In this document: positions 54,484-63,330 of the stretch, piece after piece
How positions within the stretch are numbered: position 1 is the stretch's first letter
How the letters are laid out: every line of letters begins with the position of its first letter
Source of the DNA: Streptacidiphilus jeojiense
GTDB taxonomy: Bacteria; Actinomycetota; Actinomycetes; Streptomycetales; Streptomycetaceae
Length of the DNA: 64,000 bases
NCBI RefSeq assembly: GCF_000719095.1
Contig: NZ_JOEH01000039.1
Location: forward strand, 1-64,000
Reading direction: 5' to 3'
Translations under genes and position numbers: made by a program
The notes under the pieces: model-generated
Database searches by the model: none
What the model saw: the letters and a program-made list of their open reading frames with translations, nothing else
Told to the model about the DNA's origin: nothing

Positions 54484-55237
54484 CGGCTGCGCCGTCCGAC
54501 GGTGCGGGTGCGGGTGTGGATGCGGCCGATGTGGATACGGCCGGGAGGATGCGTCCGGCGGACATGGTGAGCACCCGGTCGGCGATCCGGTCGACCAGTT
54601 CGCGGTCGTGCTCCACCAGCAGCACCGCCAGTCCGTCCGCCGCCAGTGCGGTGAGCAGTACGGCCAGCTGTTCGGACTCGGCCCGGTCCAGTCCGGCCGC
54701 AGGCTCGTCCAGCAGCAGGACACCCGGTTCGGCGCTGAGCGCGCGGCCCAGTTCCACCAGCCGCAGGGTGCCGGTGGGCAGGCCGGACGCGTGCCGGTCG
54801 GCGAGGTGGTCCAGCCCGAGCAGCCGCAGTGTGCGGGCGACCGCGAAGTCGGCTTCGAGCCGTCCCCTGCGGCCCGCCTGCTCGGCGCCGACGCGCAGAT
54901 TGTCGGCGACGCTCAGGCCGGGGAAGACGGCGATCTGCTGGAAGGTCCTGGCCAGGCCGAGCCGGGCGCGGGTGTACTCGGGGAGGCGGGTGATGTCGCG
55001 GCCGTCGAGCAGCACCTGGCCGCTGTCGGGTCGGTCGGCTCCGCTGAGGCAGCGGAACAGGGTGCTCTTGCCGGCTCCGTTGTGGCCGGTCAGGGCGGTG
55101 ATCCGGCCCGGCGGCAGGTCGAGTGAGACCTGGTCGAGGGCGGTCACCCCGCCGAAGCGGCGGACCAGGGCGCGGGCGGACAGGCGCGGTGCCGGACTCG
55201 GACTCGGATTTGGTCTGGGACTCGGGCTCGGACTCAC
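54473..55237 (-). CDS. livG: Branched-chain amino acid ABC transporter ATPase (LivG-like)
   Basis: 254 aa from GTG 55237, whose GTGA overlaps the permease stop. After a Ser/Pro-rich start, Walker A is canonical (TGHNGAGKSTLF, Lys57), Q-loop ARTFQQIAVFPGLSVADNLR, Walker B PGVLLLDEPAAGLD with Glu178, and H-loop VLLVEHD. The ABC signature is degenerate: LPTGT (153-157) in place of LSGGQ or the LPYGTQ usual in LivG. Together with LivF this gives one normal and one degenerate composite ATP site. The frame continues far upstream antisense to other genes; that part is not coding. Confidence 0.88.
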   Translation of the reverse strand: MSPSPSPRPNPSPSPAPRLSARALVRRFGGVTALDQVSLDLPPGRITALTGHNGAGKSTLFRCLSGADRPDSGQVLLDGRDITRLPEYTRARLGLARTFQQIAVFPGLSVADNLRVGAEQAGRRGRLEADFAVARTLRLLGLDHLADRHASGLPTGTLRLVELGRALSAEPGVLLLDEPAAGLDRAESEQLAVLLTALAADGLAVLLVEHDRELVDRIADRVLTMSAGRILPAVSTSAASTPAPAPSDGAADDA

Positions 55238-57195
55238 TCGGGGACTCCCTTCAGGCGCTGGACCAGTCGTTCGCCGAACGGGCTGAGCCGGACCGGCAGG
55301 GGTGGCTGTTCGGGCGGTACGGGGGCGGTGCTCCCGCCGGTCCCGGCGCGCCGTCCGTGGACGAGCCGTCCGCGGACCAGGGCCAGCAGGCCGATCGCGG
55401 CGGCCGAGACGCCGGCGGTGGTGGAGGCGTCCAGCACGGTGAGCACCATGGCCCCGAGCACGGCCGCAGAGGCGCTGTCCGCGCCGAGGCCGACCGCCGC
55501 TGCGAACCAGAGCAGGCCGAGCACCGGGTCGAAGGCGTTGGGGTCGAAGGCCTGGGCGCCGAGCCCCAGCAGCCCGCCACCGAGCGCGGCCAGGGCCGCG
55601 CCCGCGGTGAAGGCCAGCAGCTTCAACCGGGGGACGTCCACGCCGGAGGCGTACGCGGCGGGCTCGTGGTCGCGCATCGCGCCGAGCGCGCGGCCGGTCG
55701 CGCCCCGGCACAGGGCGTGCACCGCCAGCAGGGCGGCGGCGATGAGGGCGAGTTCCACGCCGTAGAAGAGCCGGTCGTCGGCCCAGGCGCCGGTGCGGTC
55801 CAGGCGCAGCCCACTGGTGAGGGAGGGCTGCTGGAAGACAAATCGACTCATCGCTGTACCGACCGCGAAGGTGGTCAGCGCCAGTGCGAGGCCCCGGCGG
55901 CGGATGGCGGGCCAACCGACCAGCAGGCCGCAGGGCGCGGCGACCGCGGTGGCCAGCAGCAGGGCGGCGGGCGCCGGAAGCGCCGGGAGCCCGGGGATCG
56001 TGCCGCCCGCCAGCGCTCCGGTGAGCAGGGCGCCCAGGCCCGCGTACCCGGCCTGGCCGAGCGAGATCTGGCCGCCGTAGCCGGTGACGACGACGATCGA
56101 GAGCAGGATCAGGGCCAGCCCGGGGCCCGGCAGCAGCGAGCGCACATCGCCACCGCGCAGGGCCAGCGGTACGAGCAGCAGCAGGGCTGCGGCCCAGCGG
56201 CGTCCGATCTGCCGGGTCCGCGCCGCACTGGTCGCGGTCGCCGTTACCGTCGCGGCGGTCGTGGCGGAGAGCGTCGGGGCCGGGGGCAGCGCACTGAGCC
56301 CGGCCGCGAGACGGCCGGGGAGCAGGGCCACGGCCAGCAGCGCGACCACGAACAGTCCCGAACTCACCGCCTGGAGCAGCGGTTGAGCCGCTCCGGAGGG
56401 GTGAAGCATCGTCAGTTCGCTCTGGCCGATGCCGAGTAGGAGTGCCGTGCCGATCGCCAGCGGCAGGCTGCGCAGCCCGGCCGCCACCGCGACCGCCAGG
56501 GTCTCCATCACCAGCAGCGGCAGCCCGTAGGGGTCCAGGCGCAGGGCCGGTGCCAGCAGCACCCCGGTCAGTCCGGCGGTGAAGGCGCCGAAGGCCCAGC
56601 CGGTGGACGCCACCGCGTCGGCGTCGATCCCGGACAGCTCGGCCAGCCGCCGGTTGTCCACCACCGCGCGCAGCGCGGTACCGAACGCGGTCCAGCGGCT
56701 CAGCGCGCCGACGGCGGCCGCCAGCAGCAGCACCAGCCCCAGCTCCACCGCCGTGTCCAGGGTGATCAGCAGTCCGTCCGGGGTGCCCAGCGGGGTGGCG
56801 GGCACGACTACGGGCGCGTCCGGGTAGGGGGTGGTGCCCCAGAGCAGCGTGGCGGCGCCGACCAGCAGGACGAACACGCCGAGCCCGGCGACCAGGGTCT
56901 CGGCGGTGCCCGCGCGGCGCCGCTGCAGCCGACGGAACACCAGGACGTCCATCAGGAAGCCCAGTCCGGGCGCCAGCAGTAGGACGCAGCAGGCCACCGC
57001 GAGCGCTCGCGGCCAGTGCCAGACCACCACGCACTGGCGCAGCGCGAACGCGGTGGCCATGGCGACGGCGCCCTGGGCCAGGTTGAGCACTCCGGTGGCC
57101 CGGTGGCAGACTACCAGGCCGATGCCGGTGATCGCCGCCGCGCTGCCCACGGACAGTCCGGCCACGGCGAGTTGGAGGGCGAGGGGGGCGGCCAT
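55234..57195 (-). CDS. livHM: Fused LivH-LivM branched-chain amino acid-type ABC permease
   Basis: 653 aa from ATG 57195 with GGAGG about 12 bases upstream. Residues about 1-305 match LivH (ITGIGLVVCHRATGVLNLAQ, VDNRRLAELSGIDADAVAST). A variable Ala/Pro/Thr-rich hinge (about 310-345) joins them to a LivM-type half (VVVTGYGGQISLGQAGYAGL, MRDHEPAAYASGVDVPRLKL). In most bacteria these are two genes. With LivG and LivF it would form an inner-membrane importer for branched-chain amino acids or other small amides; the substrate is not proven. Confidence 0.88.
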   Translation of the reverse strand: MAAPLALQLAVAGLSVGSAAAITGIGLVVCHRATGVLNLAQGAVAMATAFALRQCVVVWHWPRALAVACCVLLLAPGLGFLMDVLVFRRLQRRRAGTAETLVAGLGVFVLLVGAATLLWGTTPYPDAPVVVPATPLGTPDGLLITLDTAVELGLVLLLAAAVGALSRWTAFGTALRAVVDNRRLAELSGIDADAVASTGWAFGAFTAGLTGVLLAPALRLDPYGLPLLVMETLAVAVAAGLRSLPLAIGTALLLGIGQSELTMLHPSGAAQPLLQAVSSGLFVVALLAVALLPGRLAAGLSALPPAPTLSATTAATVTATATSAARTRQIGRRWAAALLLLVPLALRGGDVRSLLPGPGLALILLSIVVVTGYGGQISLGQAGYAGLGALLTGALAGGTIPGLPALPAPAALLLATAVAAPCGLLVGWPAIRRRGLALALTTFAVGTAMSRFVFQQPSLTSGLRLDRTGAWADDRLFYGVELALIAAALLAVHALCRGATGRALGAMRDHEPAAYASGVDVPRLKLLAFTAGAALAALGGGLLGLGAQAFDPNAFDPVLGLLWFAAAVGLGADSASAAVLGAMVLTVLDASTTAGVSAAAIGLLALVRGRLVHGRRAGTGGSTAPVPPEQPPLPVRLSPFGERLVQRLKGVPE

Positions 57196-57202
57196 CGCGC
57201 GC

Positions 57203-57763
57203 TCACACCTCCGGCGGATCGCACAACGGGCAGGGACGCAGGCCGCGTTCGGAGGCGGCGCCGTCGAGCAGCCGCTCCGGGTCCTGGCGGCCCTGGACCA
57301 GCAGGCAGCCGGTGCGGTGGTAGGTCCGGCCGCCAGGGACGGCGAGGAGCAGGGCGGAGCCGTCCGTCCGCGCACCGGCGGTTGAGTCGGAACCGTTCCC
57401 TCGGGAGGGCTGGGGAGACTCGGCAGTCTCCACAGCATCCGTCAGAAGCTGGTACAGGAGCGAGAGTTGACGTTGCATCTGCTCCTGGTTGCGCTGCTGC
57501 TCGGGGGAGGGTGTCGTATCGCGGCGGCGGGCGGCGAGCAGTACCGTGCCGCCGATGATCAGGGCGGCACCGGGGGCGGTCGCCGAGGCGAGGTAGGGGA
57601 TCTGCCGTGCGGTGTAACGCTCGCCGGACACGCCGTACCAGCCGAGGGCGCAGAGCAGCACGCCGCCGGCGCAGCAGACCCAGCCGAGGTGGGTGCGGAG
57701 CGCCTGCAGGGCCGTCCTCGCAGCTCGCGCCGGTTCCGGTACGGGCTCCCGCAGTTCTGGCAT
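57203..57763 (-). CDS. Membrane protein with C-terminal Cys/His motif, transporter-linked
   Basis: 186 aa from ATG 57763, AGGGGGGA just upstream; 7 bases before livHM, so co-transcribed. Two membrane helices (about 25-45 and 65-90) are followed by a cytoplasmic coiled-coil (EQQRNQEQMQRQLSLLYQLL) and a C-terminal domain TYHRTGCLLVQG ... LRPCPLCDPP. His, Cys, Cys and Cys are placed like a small metal-binding knuckle related to Ada-type YHxxxC motifs. I do not know a function. Its constant position at the head of the liv operon suggests a regulatory or accessory role in transport. Confidence 0.75.
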   Translation of the reverse strand: MPELREPVPEPARAARTALQALRTHLGWVCCAGGVLLCALGWYGVSGERYTARQIPYLASATAPGAALIIGGTVLLAARRRDTTPSPEQQRNQEQMQRQLSLLYQLLTDAVETAESPQPSRGNGSDSTAGARTDGSALLLAVPGGRTYHRTGCLLVQGRQDPERLLDGAASERGLRPCPLCDPPEV

Positions 57764-57929
57764 CGTCCCCCCTGGTGGGCCGGAGGAACGGACCGGTGGA
57801 CGGTCACGTTCCCTCATCGATTTCGGTCGACTGCGTGCAGCGACAGGACCATCATGCGCCGTAACCGCTAGCGTGGAAGATAGCTGACGCCTAGTCAGAT
57901 CGGATACTCAGTCGGACGGTGAGGGTTCC

Positions 57930-58565
57930 ATGATCGACGGTTCCACAGGCCTTCAGAGGTTCGCTCCACGCGTCGGCGTCGCCGCTGCGGTCCTGCTTCT
58001 CGCCGGTGCCTGCAGTAGCAGCGGAGGCGGCACGGCTTCACCGGGCGCGTCCGTGACCACGGGCGCGGCCACCACTGCCGCCGCAACGTCGGCGGCCCCC
58101 AGCGAATCGGCGAGCGCCGCGTCCAGCAGCGCGGCCGCCGGCGGCACCTCGACCGGGCCGTGCGTGCCCACCACCAGTCCCGCGGTGAGCGGCAGCGGTC
58201 CCGCCGACACCGCGGCGGCGGGCACCCAGGTCGCCACCGCCTACCAGAAGTTCTTCGACCCCTCCACGCCCTCGGCCACCAAGCTCGGACTGCTGCAGAA
58301 CGGGAAGGCCTTCGTCCCGGTGCTCACCGGCTTCGCCAGCAACCCGCTGGCGGCGCAGGCCGCGGTGAGCGTGCAGAAGGTCGCCTTCACCAGCGCCACC
58401 GCCGCCGATGTGACCTTCAACCTGTGCGAGAGCGGGCAGCCGGTGCTGCCGAACTCGGCCGGCAAGGCGGTGCAGGAGGGCGGGGTCTGGAAGGTCGCCG
58501 ACGCGACCCTGTGCGGACTGGTCAAGCTGAACAGCGGCGGCGCGGCCGTGCCGGGCTGCTCCTGA
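57930..58565 (+). CDS. Secreted lipoprotein of unknown function
   Basis: 211 aa from ATG 57930 with GAGGG six bases upstream. Lipobox LLLAGAC, then a long Ser/Ala/Thr-rich spacer to about 75. The folded part (about 80-211) has GTQVATAYQKFFDPSTPSAT, GLLQNGKAFVPVLTGFASNP, VTFNLCESGQPVLP and ends VKLNSGGAAVPGCS, a small alpha/beta fold resembling low-molecular-weight antigen-like Mce-associated or NTF2-like lipoproteins. Divergent from the liv operon and just upstream of the substrate-binding protein gene, so possibly part of the same uptake system. Confidence 0.75.
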   Translation: MIDGSTGLQRFAPRVGVAAAVLLLAGACSSSGGGTASPGASVTTGAATTAAATSAAPSESASAASSSAAAGGTSTGPCVPTTSPAVSGSGPADTAAAGTQVATAYQKFFDPSTPSATKLGLLQNGKAFVPVLTGFASNPLAAQAAVSVQKVAFTSATAADVTFNLCESGQPVLPNSAGKAVQEGGVWKVADATLCGLVKLNSGGAAVPGCS

Positions 58566-58650
58566 GCGGCGCGGTCGGCGTACGGGGGCCCGGGCGGGGG
58601 ACCGGGCGCAGACGGGGACGGGGACAGGGACGGGGGCGGAGTTGGGTTCC

Positions 58651-60084
58651 GTGAGGCGGCGGCGTGCGGGGCAGCGTCGTGCCGGGCGGCGTCGCGTGGG
58701 GCGGCGCTGTTCGGGGTCGAGGGCGGCAGCGGTGTTCGCCGCCGCCCTCGTCCTGTGCCTGCCGGCCTGTGGGAGCCGGCTGCCGGAGCGCGACTTCGCC
58801 GCACCGGGCCCGACCGGGGCCGGGGGCGCCGCGGGGGCGACCGCGGTCGGATCCGGGGCCGGGTCGGGAACCGCTTCCGGCGCGGCCTCCGGACCGCCGG
58901 TCACCGTCGGCATCGTCACCTCGGCCACCAGCCTGCTGGGCAGCGGGACGTTCAGCGGGCCGCTCTACGGCGCCCAGGCGTTCTTCCGCGCCCTGGACGC
59001 CGCCGGCGGCCTGGGCGCCGGGGCCGGGCGGGGCGGTCGTCAGGTCACCGTGGTGACCTGCGACGACGGCGGCACCGGCAGCGGGAACCAGAGCTGCGTC
59101 CACAAGCTCATCGACCAGGACCATGTGGTGGCGCTGGTCGCCACCAGCGCCCTGGACTACGCGGGCGCCCCCTATGTCAGCGCCCAAGGCGTTCCGGACA
59201 TCGGCGGCGAGCCGATAGGCACCGCCTACGACCGCTACCCGCACCTCTACTCCATCGACGGCAGCTCGGAGCCGCGCGACGGCAAGGCCGTCGGCTGGAA
59301 CGGCACCGAGTACCTCACCACCGAGGTCTACCGGTACTTCAAGCAGAAGATCGGCCTCAGTCGCGCCGTGGTGGTCAACTACGACCAGGCCGACTCGTCC
59401 CGGTACGCAGCCCAGGTGACGCAGGGGCTGAAGGCGGAGGGCTACCACGTGCTCAACGAGACCGTGGACTTCGCGCTGCCCGGCTTCGCCGCGGTCGCCG
59501 CGGCGATGAAGGCCGACGGGAGCCAACTGCTGCTCGACGCCATGGACACCCGGGGCAACGTCGCGCTGTGCCAGGCGATGGCGGCGGCCGGGGTGACCGT
59601 GACGGCCAAGGTGACCACGGGGCTGAACTGGAGCGCGCAGACCGGGACCGACTACCAGTCCGTGCCCGGCTGCCTGAACGCGCTCTGGGTGACGTCGACC
59701 AGCCGGTCCTACACGGATGTGCAGTACCCGGCGGTGGCCGCGTTCCGGGCCGCGATGAAGCGTTACTTCCCGTCCAGGGAAGGACAGTTGTCGCAGTGGG
59801 AGCTGGAAGGATGGGCCGCGGCGCAGTGGTTCGCCGACGCGGCCGGCTCCTGCGGCGCGCAGATCGACCGCGGCTGCCTGGACCGGTACATGCAGCGGCC
59901 GCAGCCGTACGAGGCGCACGGGCTGCTCGTGCCCACCTCGTTCGTGCCGCAGCCCGACCCGCCGAAGGGGCTGCAGCGGGCCTGCCTGGACGTGGCGCGG
60001 TGGGAGCGGGGAGGGTGGGTCACCCAGGTGCCGGACATGGACACCAACTGCTTCGACGTACCGGCGCTGCCCTACCGGCCCTGA
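58651..60084 (+). CDS. LivK-type ABC transporter substrate-binding lipoprotein
   Basis: 477 aa. GTG 58651 is preferred: the GGGGCGGAG ribosome binding site (58632-58640) is 10 bases away, while a TTG at 58642 would abut it. Arg-rich signal peptide with lipobox LCLPAC, a Gly/Ala linker, then a Peripla_BP_6/Leu-Ile-Val-binding fold (from about 85: VTVGIVTSATSLLGSGTFSG, GAQAFFRALDAAGGLGAG, VTCDDGGTGSGNQSC, AVVVNYDQADSSRYAAQVTQ). It should capture the ligand for the LivHMGF importer encoded on the opposite strand. Family members bind amino acids, amides or urea; the ligand is not fixed. Confidence 0.85.
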   Translation: MRRRRAGQRRAGRRRVGRRCSGSRAAAVFAAALVLCLPACGSRLPERDFAAPGPTGAGGAAGATAVGSGAGSGTASGAASGPPVTVGIVTSATSLLGSGTFSGPLYGAQAFFRALDAAGGLGAGAGRGGRQVTVVTCDDGGTGSGNQSCVHKLIDQDHVVALVATSALDYAGAPYVSAQGVPDIGGEPIGTAYDRYPHLYSIDGSSEPRDGKAVGWNGTEYLTTEVYRYFKQKIGLSRAVVVNYDQADSSRYAAQVTQGLKAEGYHVLNETVDFALPGFAAVAAAMKADGSQLLLDAMDTRGNVALCQAMAAAGVTVTAKVTTGLNWSAQTGTDYQSVPGCLNALWVTSTSRSYTDVQYPAVAAFRAAMKRYFPSREGQLSQWELEGWAAAQWFADAAGSCGAQIDRGCLDRYMQRPQPYEAHGLLVPTSFVPQPDPPKGLQRACLDVARWERGGWVTQVPDMDTNCFDVPALPYRP

Positions 60085-60102
60085 CCCTTGGGCAGTAAGG
60101 GG

Positions 60103-62010
60103 TCAGGGGGTCTGCGCGGCGAACTGCTTGAGCGCCTTGGCCGACAGCGGGGGCCCGACGCCGACCAGCGAGGTGGACATGCTCATCGGTTGCGGGGTGA
60201 CCGCCCGCAGCAGGAACTTCCCGCGTACCCCGGGACCGCTCACGCCGCCGTGCGGAGCGGACAGAAGGTACACCGCCCGGGTGTGCGGGGCCAGCGACGC
60301 GGGCCCGGAGAGCACCTTCCAGTAGTCGGAGATATTGGCCCCGGTGCTGGTGGCGAAGTGCGGGGTGAGGGTGGTCCCGGTGACGTTGTCGACGTTGACC
60401 ACCAGCTGCTTCACCGTGCCCGCCAGCGCCTGGACGCCGGTCACCCCGTTGGTGGCCCTGATCGAGGTCACCCGCATGGACAGCGGTGGGGGAGTGACGA
60501 TCGCGCCGACCAGCGCGGCCGCGGCGGGCAGCAGCAGCACCGGCACCAGCAGTGCCCGGGCCGTGCGGGTCCGCAGCAGCGCCGGCCGGGGGTGCCAGGC
60601 ACGGTCGAAGTCGGTGGAGCTGACGGTCGCGGCGGCGAGCACCCACAGCGGCACCGTCAGGTCGAAGTAGTCCTCCTGGGAGCGGGCCGACAGGTAGAAC
60701 ACCAGCCAGGGCATCACCGTGACGGCGAGGCCGAGTCGCCGCGGGAAGATCACCAGCAGCACCAGCATGGCCATGCCCAGCAGCAGTCCGGCCTCGCTGT
60801 AGAGGTGGATGTTGCCACTGCCGTCGCGGAAGTAGTACGAGATGCCGACCAGGCCCTGGCCACTGGGGATGGCCTTCTGGAAGATCGGGGTGAAGACCCC
60901 CTGCAGCCAGGCGTAGGGGCCCTGGATGATGAAGGGGAGGTTGATCAGCGCGGCGACGCCCAGGGCGATCGCCACGTACCGGCCCACCAGCCGGAGCGCG
61001 TCGCGGGCGGGCATCTCGCCGCGCCGGATCAGGTAGAGGCCGACCACCAGGAACGGTGCCAGGAACCAGGTGAGTTGGTGCAGGCAGATGGCGATGCCCA
61101 GGCAGACCGCGCGGACCACGCCCCAGCGGCCGAGCTTCCCGCCGCGTCCGGTCCGCTGCCAGTAGGCGACGGTGATCATCAGGAACGGGAGCTCCATGCA
61201 GCCCGGGTAGCCCATCTGGGCATAGCTGGGCAGCCAGCCGAATCCGTAGCAAACGATCACGGAGACGGAGCGCCAGGGAGCGGGCAGCAGCAGGAACATC
61301 ACCACCGAGGCCAGCAGCAGCATCGCGGTGGCGGCCAGCCCGGCCGGGGGGTGGCTGAGCCCCAGGTACATGGGGACGGCCGTGAAGATCGGCCCGAGCG
61401 GGGGGTAGTCGAGCCCGGTCGCGGCCCCGCCGTTCATCAGCGGGGTGGTGCCCACATGGAAGAGCGAAAAGATCTGCGGCCACTGGGTGCCGTAGATGTG
61501 GCCGCCGTGCAGCAGCGTCCTGGCCGCCATGTCGACCAGCGAGCCCTCGTCGGTGCCGTAGTAGACGTGGCTGGAGGGGCCGGTGGTCGGATGCGCGGCG
61601 GTGACGGTGAAGAAGCGGTTGACGCACTCCAGCGCAGCCACCAGCAGCGCGGCGCAGTCCACCAGGATCATCGCGCGCCGGGTGCGCACCGACAGCGCGA
61701 GCACCCCGAGCACGACGATGGCGCCGAAGTAGAGGATCACCGCCAGGGCGTGGACCTGCTGGTTGATGATCGTGCGGTTCCAGACGTCCCGGGCGCCGAT
61801 CAGCATGCTGGAGCAGGCCAGCACCGTGAGCATCCGGTTGACCTGCTCCGGGGGCCGGTGCAGGGTGCCGGCACTGGACCCGAGCCAGCCGGGGATGCGG
61901 AAGCCGGTGAGGAACCCGGAAGACGACGCGTCCTGATCGGACTGGTTCCCGCCCTCGTCCGGCGGGGGCGAACCGGCACCGGCGGAGCTGACAGGTGAGA
62001 CAAGAGGCAC
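60103..62010 (-). CDS. Polytopic membrane protein, glycosyltransferase (GT-C/DUF2029-like) type
   Basis: 635 aa from GTG 62010. A ~55-residue hydrophilic N terminus precedes about a dozen membrane helices. The extracytoplasmic loop after the second or third helix reads YYGTDEGSLVDMAARTLLHG and GLDYPPLGPIFTAVP, with acidic residues and a DYPPL motif like those of polyprenyl-phosphomannose-dependent transferases. The last ~120 residues form a soluble beta-rich extracytoplasmic domain (TTLTPHFATSTGANISDYWK). It may extend a wall glycan or glycosylate exported proteins. No partner genes are adjacent, so the function is unproven. Confidence 0.75.
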   Translation of the reverse strand: MPLVSPVSSAGAGSPPPDEGGNQSDQDASSSGFLTGFRIPGWLGSSAGTLHRPPEQVNRMLTVLACSSMLIGARDVWNRTIINQQVHALAVILYFGAIVVLGVLALSVRTRRAMILVDCAALLVAALECVNRFFTVTAAHPTTGPSSHVYYGTDEGSLVDMAARTLLHGGHIYGTQWPQIFSLFHVGTTPLMNGGAATGLDYPPLGPIFTAVPMYLGLSHPPAGLAATAMLLLASVVMFLLLPAPWRSVSVIVCYGFGWLPSYAQMGYPGCMELPFLMITVAYWQRTGRGGKLGRWGVVRAVCLGIAICLHQLTWFLAPFLVVGLYLIRRGEMPARDALRLVGRYVAIALGVAALINLPFIIQGPYAWLQGVFTPIFQKAIPSGQGLVGISYYFRDGSGNIHLYSEAGLLLGMAMLVLLVIFPRRLGLAVTVMPWLVFYLSARSQEDYFDLTVPLWVLAAATVSSTDFDRAWHPRPALLRTRTARALLVPVLLLPAAAALVGAIVTPPPLSMRVTSIRATNGVTGVQALAGTVKQLVVNVDNVTGTTLTPHFATSTGANISDYWKVLSGPASLAPHTRAVYLLSAPHGGVSGPGVRGKFLLRAVTPQPMSMSTSLVGVGPPLSAKALKQFAAQTP

Positions 62011-62417
62011 GGCCGCATCATGGCATGCGAGATGGGCGGTATTGCCCGGATGAGAAGGTGTTCATTCCGCATTCTTATGCTTGTGACCTGCACTGATGCG
62101 GTACGTCACCTCCTCGGGCGGAATCACCCGGACGGGGGGCGCACGGAGTATCCCCTGCGCTCGGGGCGGGGGCCGGTGGGACGGGGTTGACGCGGCCGGG
62201 ACCCTGTGGATCAGCTGACCGCGACCTGGGAGAAAGCCGTACGTGAGTCGCATCAGGGTCGCGTCCGGGTCGGATCCGATTCGGATCCGGGTCGCGTGCG
62301 ACCCGTGCCCGGGCGGCGTGCCGGCTGGATGCGGGCGGAAGCGGTGCCGCAGGGGAGAATGGCGCGAGAGCGCACGAGAGCGCACACGTGCGTGGGCACC
62401 GAGAGGACGTACACCCC
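62011..62417. promoter_or_regulatory. Divergent intergenic region, membrane protein / thioesterase
   Basis: 407 bases with no supported gene. The left part (62030-62110) is relatively A/T-rich (GTTCATTCCGCATTCTTATG) and probably holds the leftward promoter. The right part contains the palindrome at 62271-62289 between direct copies of GGGTCGCG (62257-62264 and 62290-62297 region). GAGAGGA (62401-62407) is the thioesterase ribosome binding site. Confidence 0.4.
62271..62289. promoter_or_regulatory. Palindrome, candidate operator
   Basis: CGGATCCGAtTCGGATCCG is a perfect 9+1+9 palindrome, about 130 bases upstream of the thioesterase gene and flanked by GGGTCGCG direct repeats. It has the size of a dimeric regulator site; no cognate regulator is encoded nearby. 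Confidence 0.35.
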
Positions 62418-63278
62418 ATGGGCAACCCCGTCGACCAGCTGGTCGATCTGCTGGACCTGGAGCAGATCGAGCTCAACATCTTCCGGGGGCGCAGCCCGGA
62501 GGAGTCGTTGCAACGGGTCTTCGGCGGCCAGGTGGCCGGGCAGGCACTGATCGCGGCCGGGCGCACGGTGGCGGCCGACCGTCCGGTGCACTCCCTGCAC
62601 GCCTACTTCCTGCGGCCGGGGATCCCGGGGGTGCCGATCGTCTACCAGGTCGACCGGATCAGGGACGGGCGCTCGTTCACCACCCGGCGGGTGCTCGGCG
62701 TCCAGCAAGGGCGGACCATCTTCGCCCTGACGGCCGACTTCCACCTGCCGGAGGAGTCGCCGTTCGAGCACCAGCTGGCGATGCCGGAGGTGCCCGATCC
62801 GGAGTCGCTGCCGACCGCACTGGAGGAGGTCGGCTCGGTGCTGGGCGAGCTGCCGCCGTTCATCAGCCGTCGCCAGCCCTTCGACATCCGCTACGTGGAC
62901 CGGCTCCGGTGGACCCAGGAGGAGCTGAAGGGCGTCGAGCCGCGCAGCGCGGTGTGGCTGCGGACCAACGGCGCGCTGTCGGACGATCCGCTGGTGCACG
63001 CCTGCGCGGTGACCTACGCGAGTGACATGACCTTGCTGGACGCGGTCCGGATCCCGGTGGAGCCGCTGTGGGGCAAGCGGCACTTCGACATGGCCTCGCT
63101 GGACCACGCGATGTGGTTCCACCGGCCGTTCCGGGCCGACGACTGGCTGCTCTACCAGCAGGAGTCGCCGGTGGCGGTCGGTGGACGGGGGCTGGCGCGC
63201 GGTCAGCTGTTCGACCGGCAGGGGCAGCTGGTGGTGTCGGTGATGCAGGAGGGGTTGTTCCGCCGGATCGCGGAGTAG
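62418..63278 (+). CDS. tesB: Acyl-CoA thioesterase II
   Basis: 286 aa from ATG 62418, GAGAGGA ten bases upstream (the in-frame start at 62388 lacks a site). A double hot-dog fold: the first half has LQRVFGGQVAGQALIAAGRT and HSLHAYFLRPG; the second has ACAVTYASDMTLLDAVRIP, MASLDHAMWFHRPFRADDWL and RGLARGQLFDRQGQLVVSVM. The Asp of SLDHAMWFH and the downstream Thr/Gln region fit the TesB catalytic triad. It hydrolyses medium- to long-chain acyl-CoA in the cytoplasm. Monocistronic or followed by the MFS gene. Confidence 0.92.
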   Translation: MGNPVDQLVDLLDLEQIELNIFRGRSPEESLQRVFGGQVAGQALIAAGRTVAADRPVHSLHAYFLRPGIPGVPIVYQVDRIRDGRSFTTRRVLGVQQGRTIFALTADFHLPEESPFEHQLAMPEVPDPESLPTALEEVGSVLGELPPFISRRQPFDIRYVDRLRWTQEELKGVEPRSAVWLRTNGALSDDPLVHACAVTYASDMTLLDAVRIPVEPLWGKRHFDMASLDHAMWFHRPFRADDWLLYQQESPVAVGGRGLARGQLFDRQGQLVVSVMQEGLFRRIAE

Positions 63279-63330
63279 CCCCGGGCAGGGGCGAGGGAAA
63301 GGGCGCGCCGCGGACGCGAGAAGATGACAC

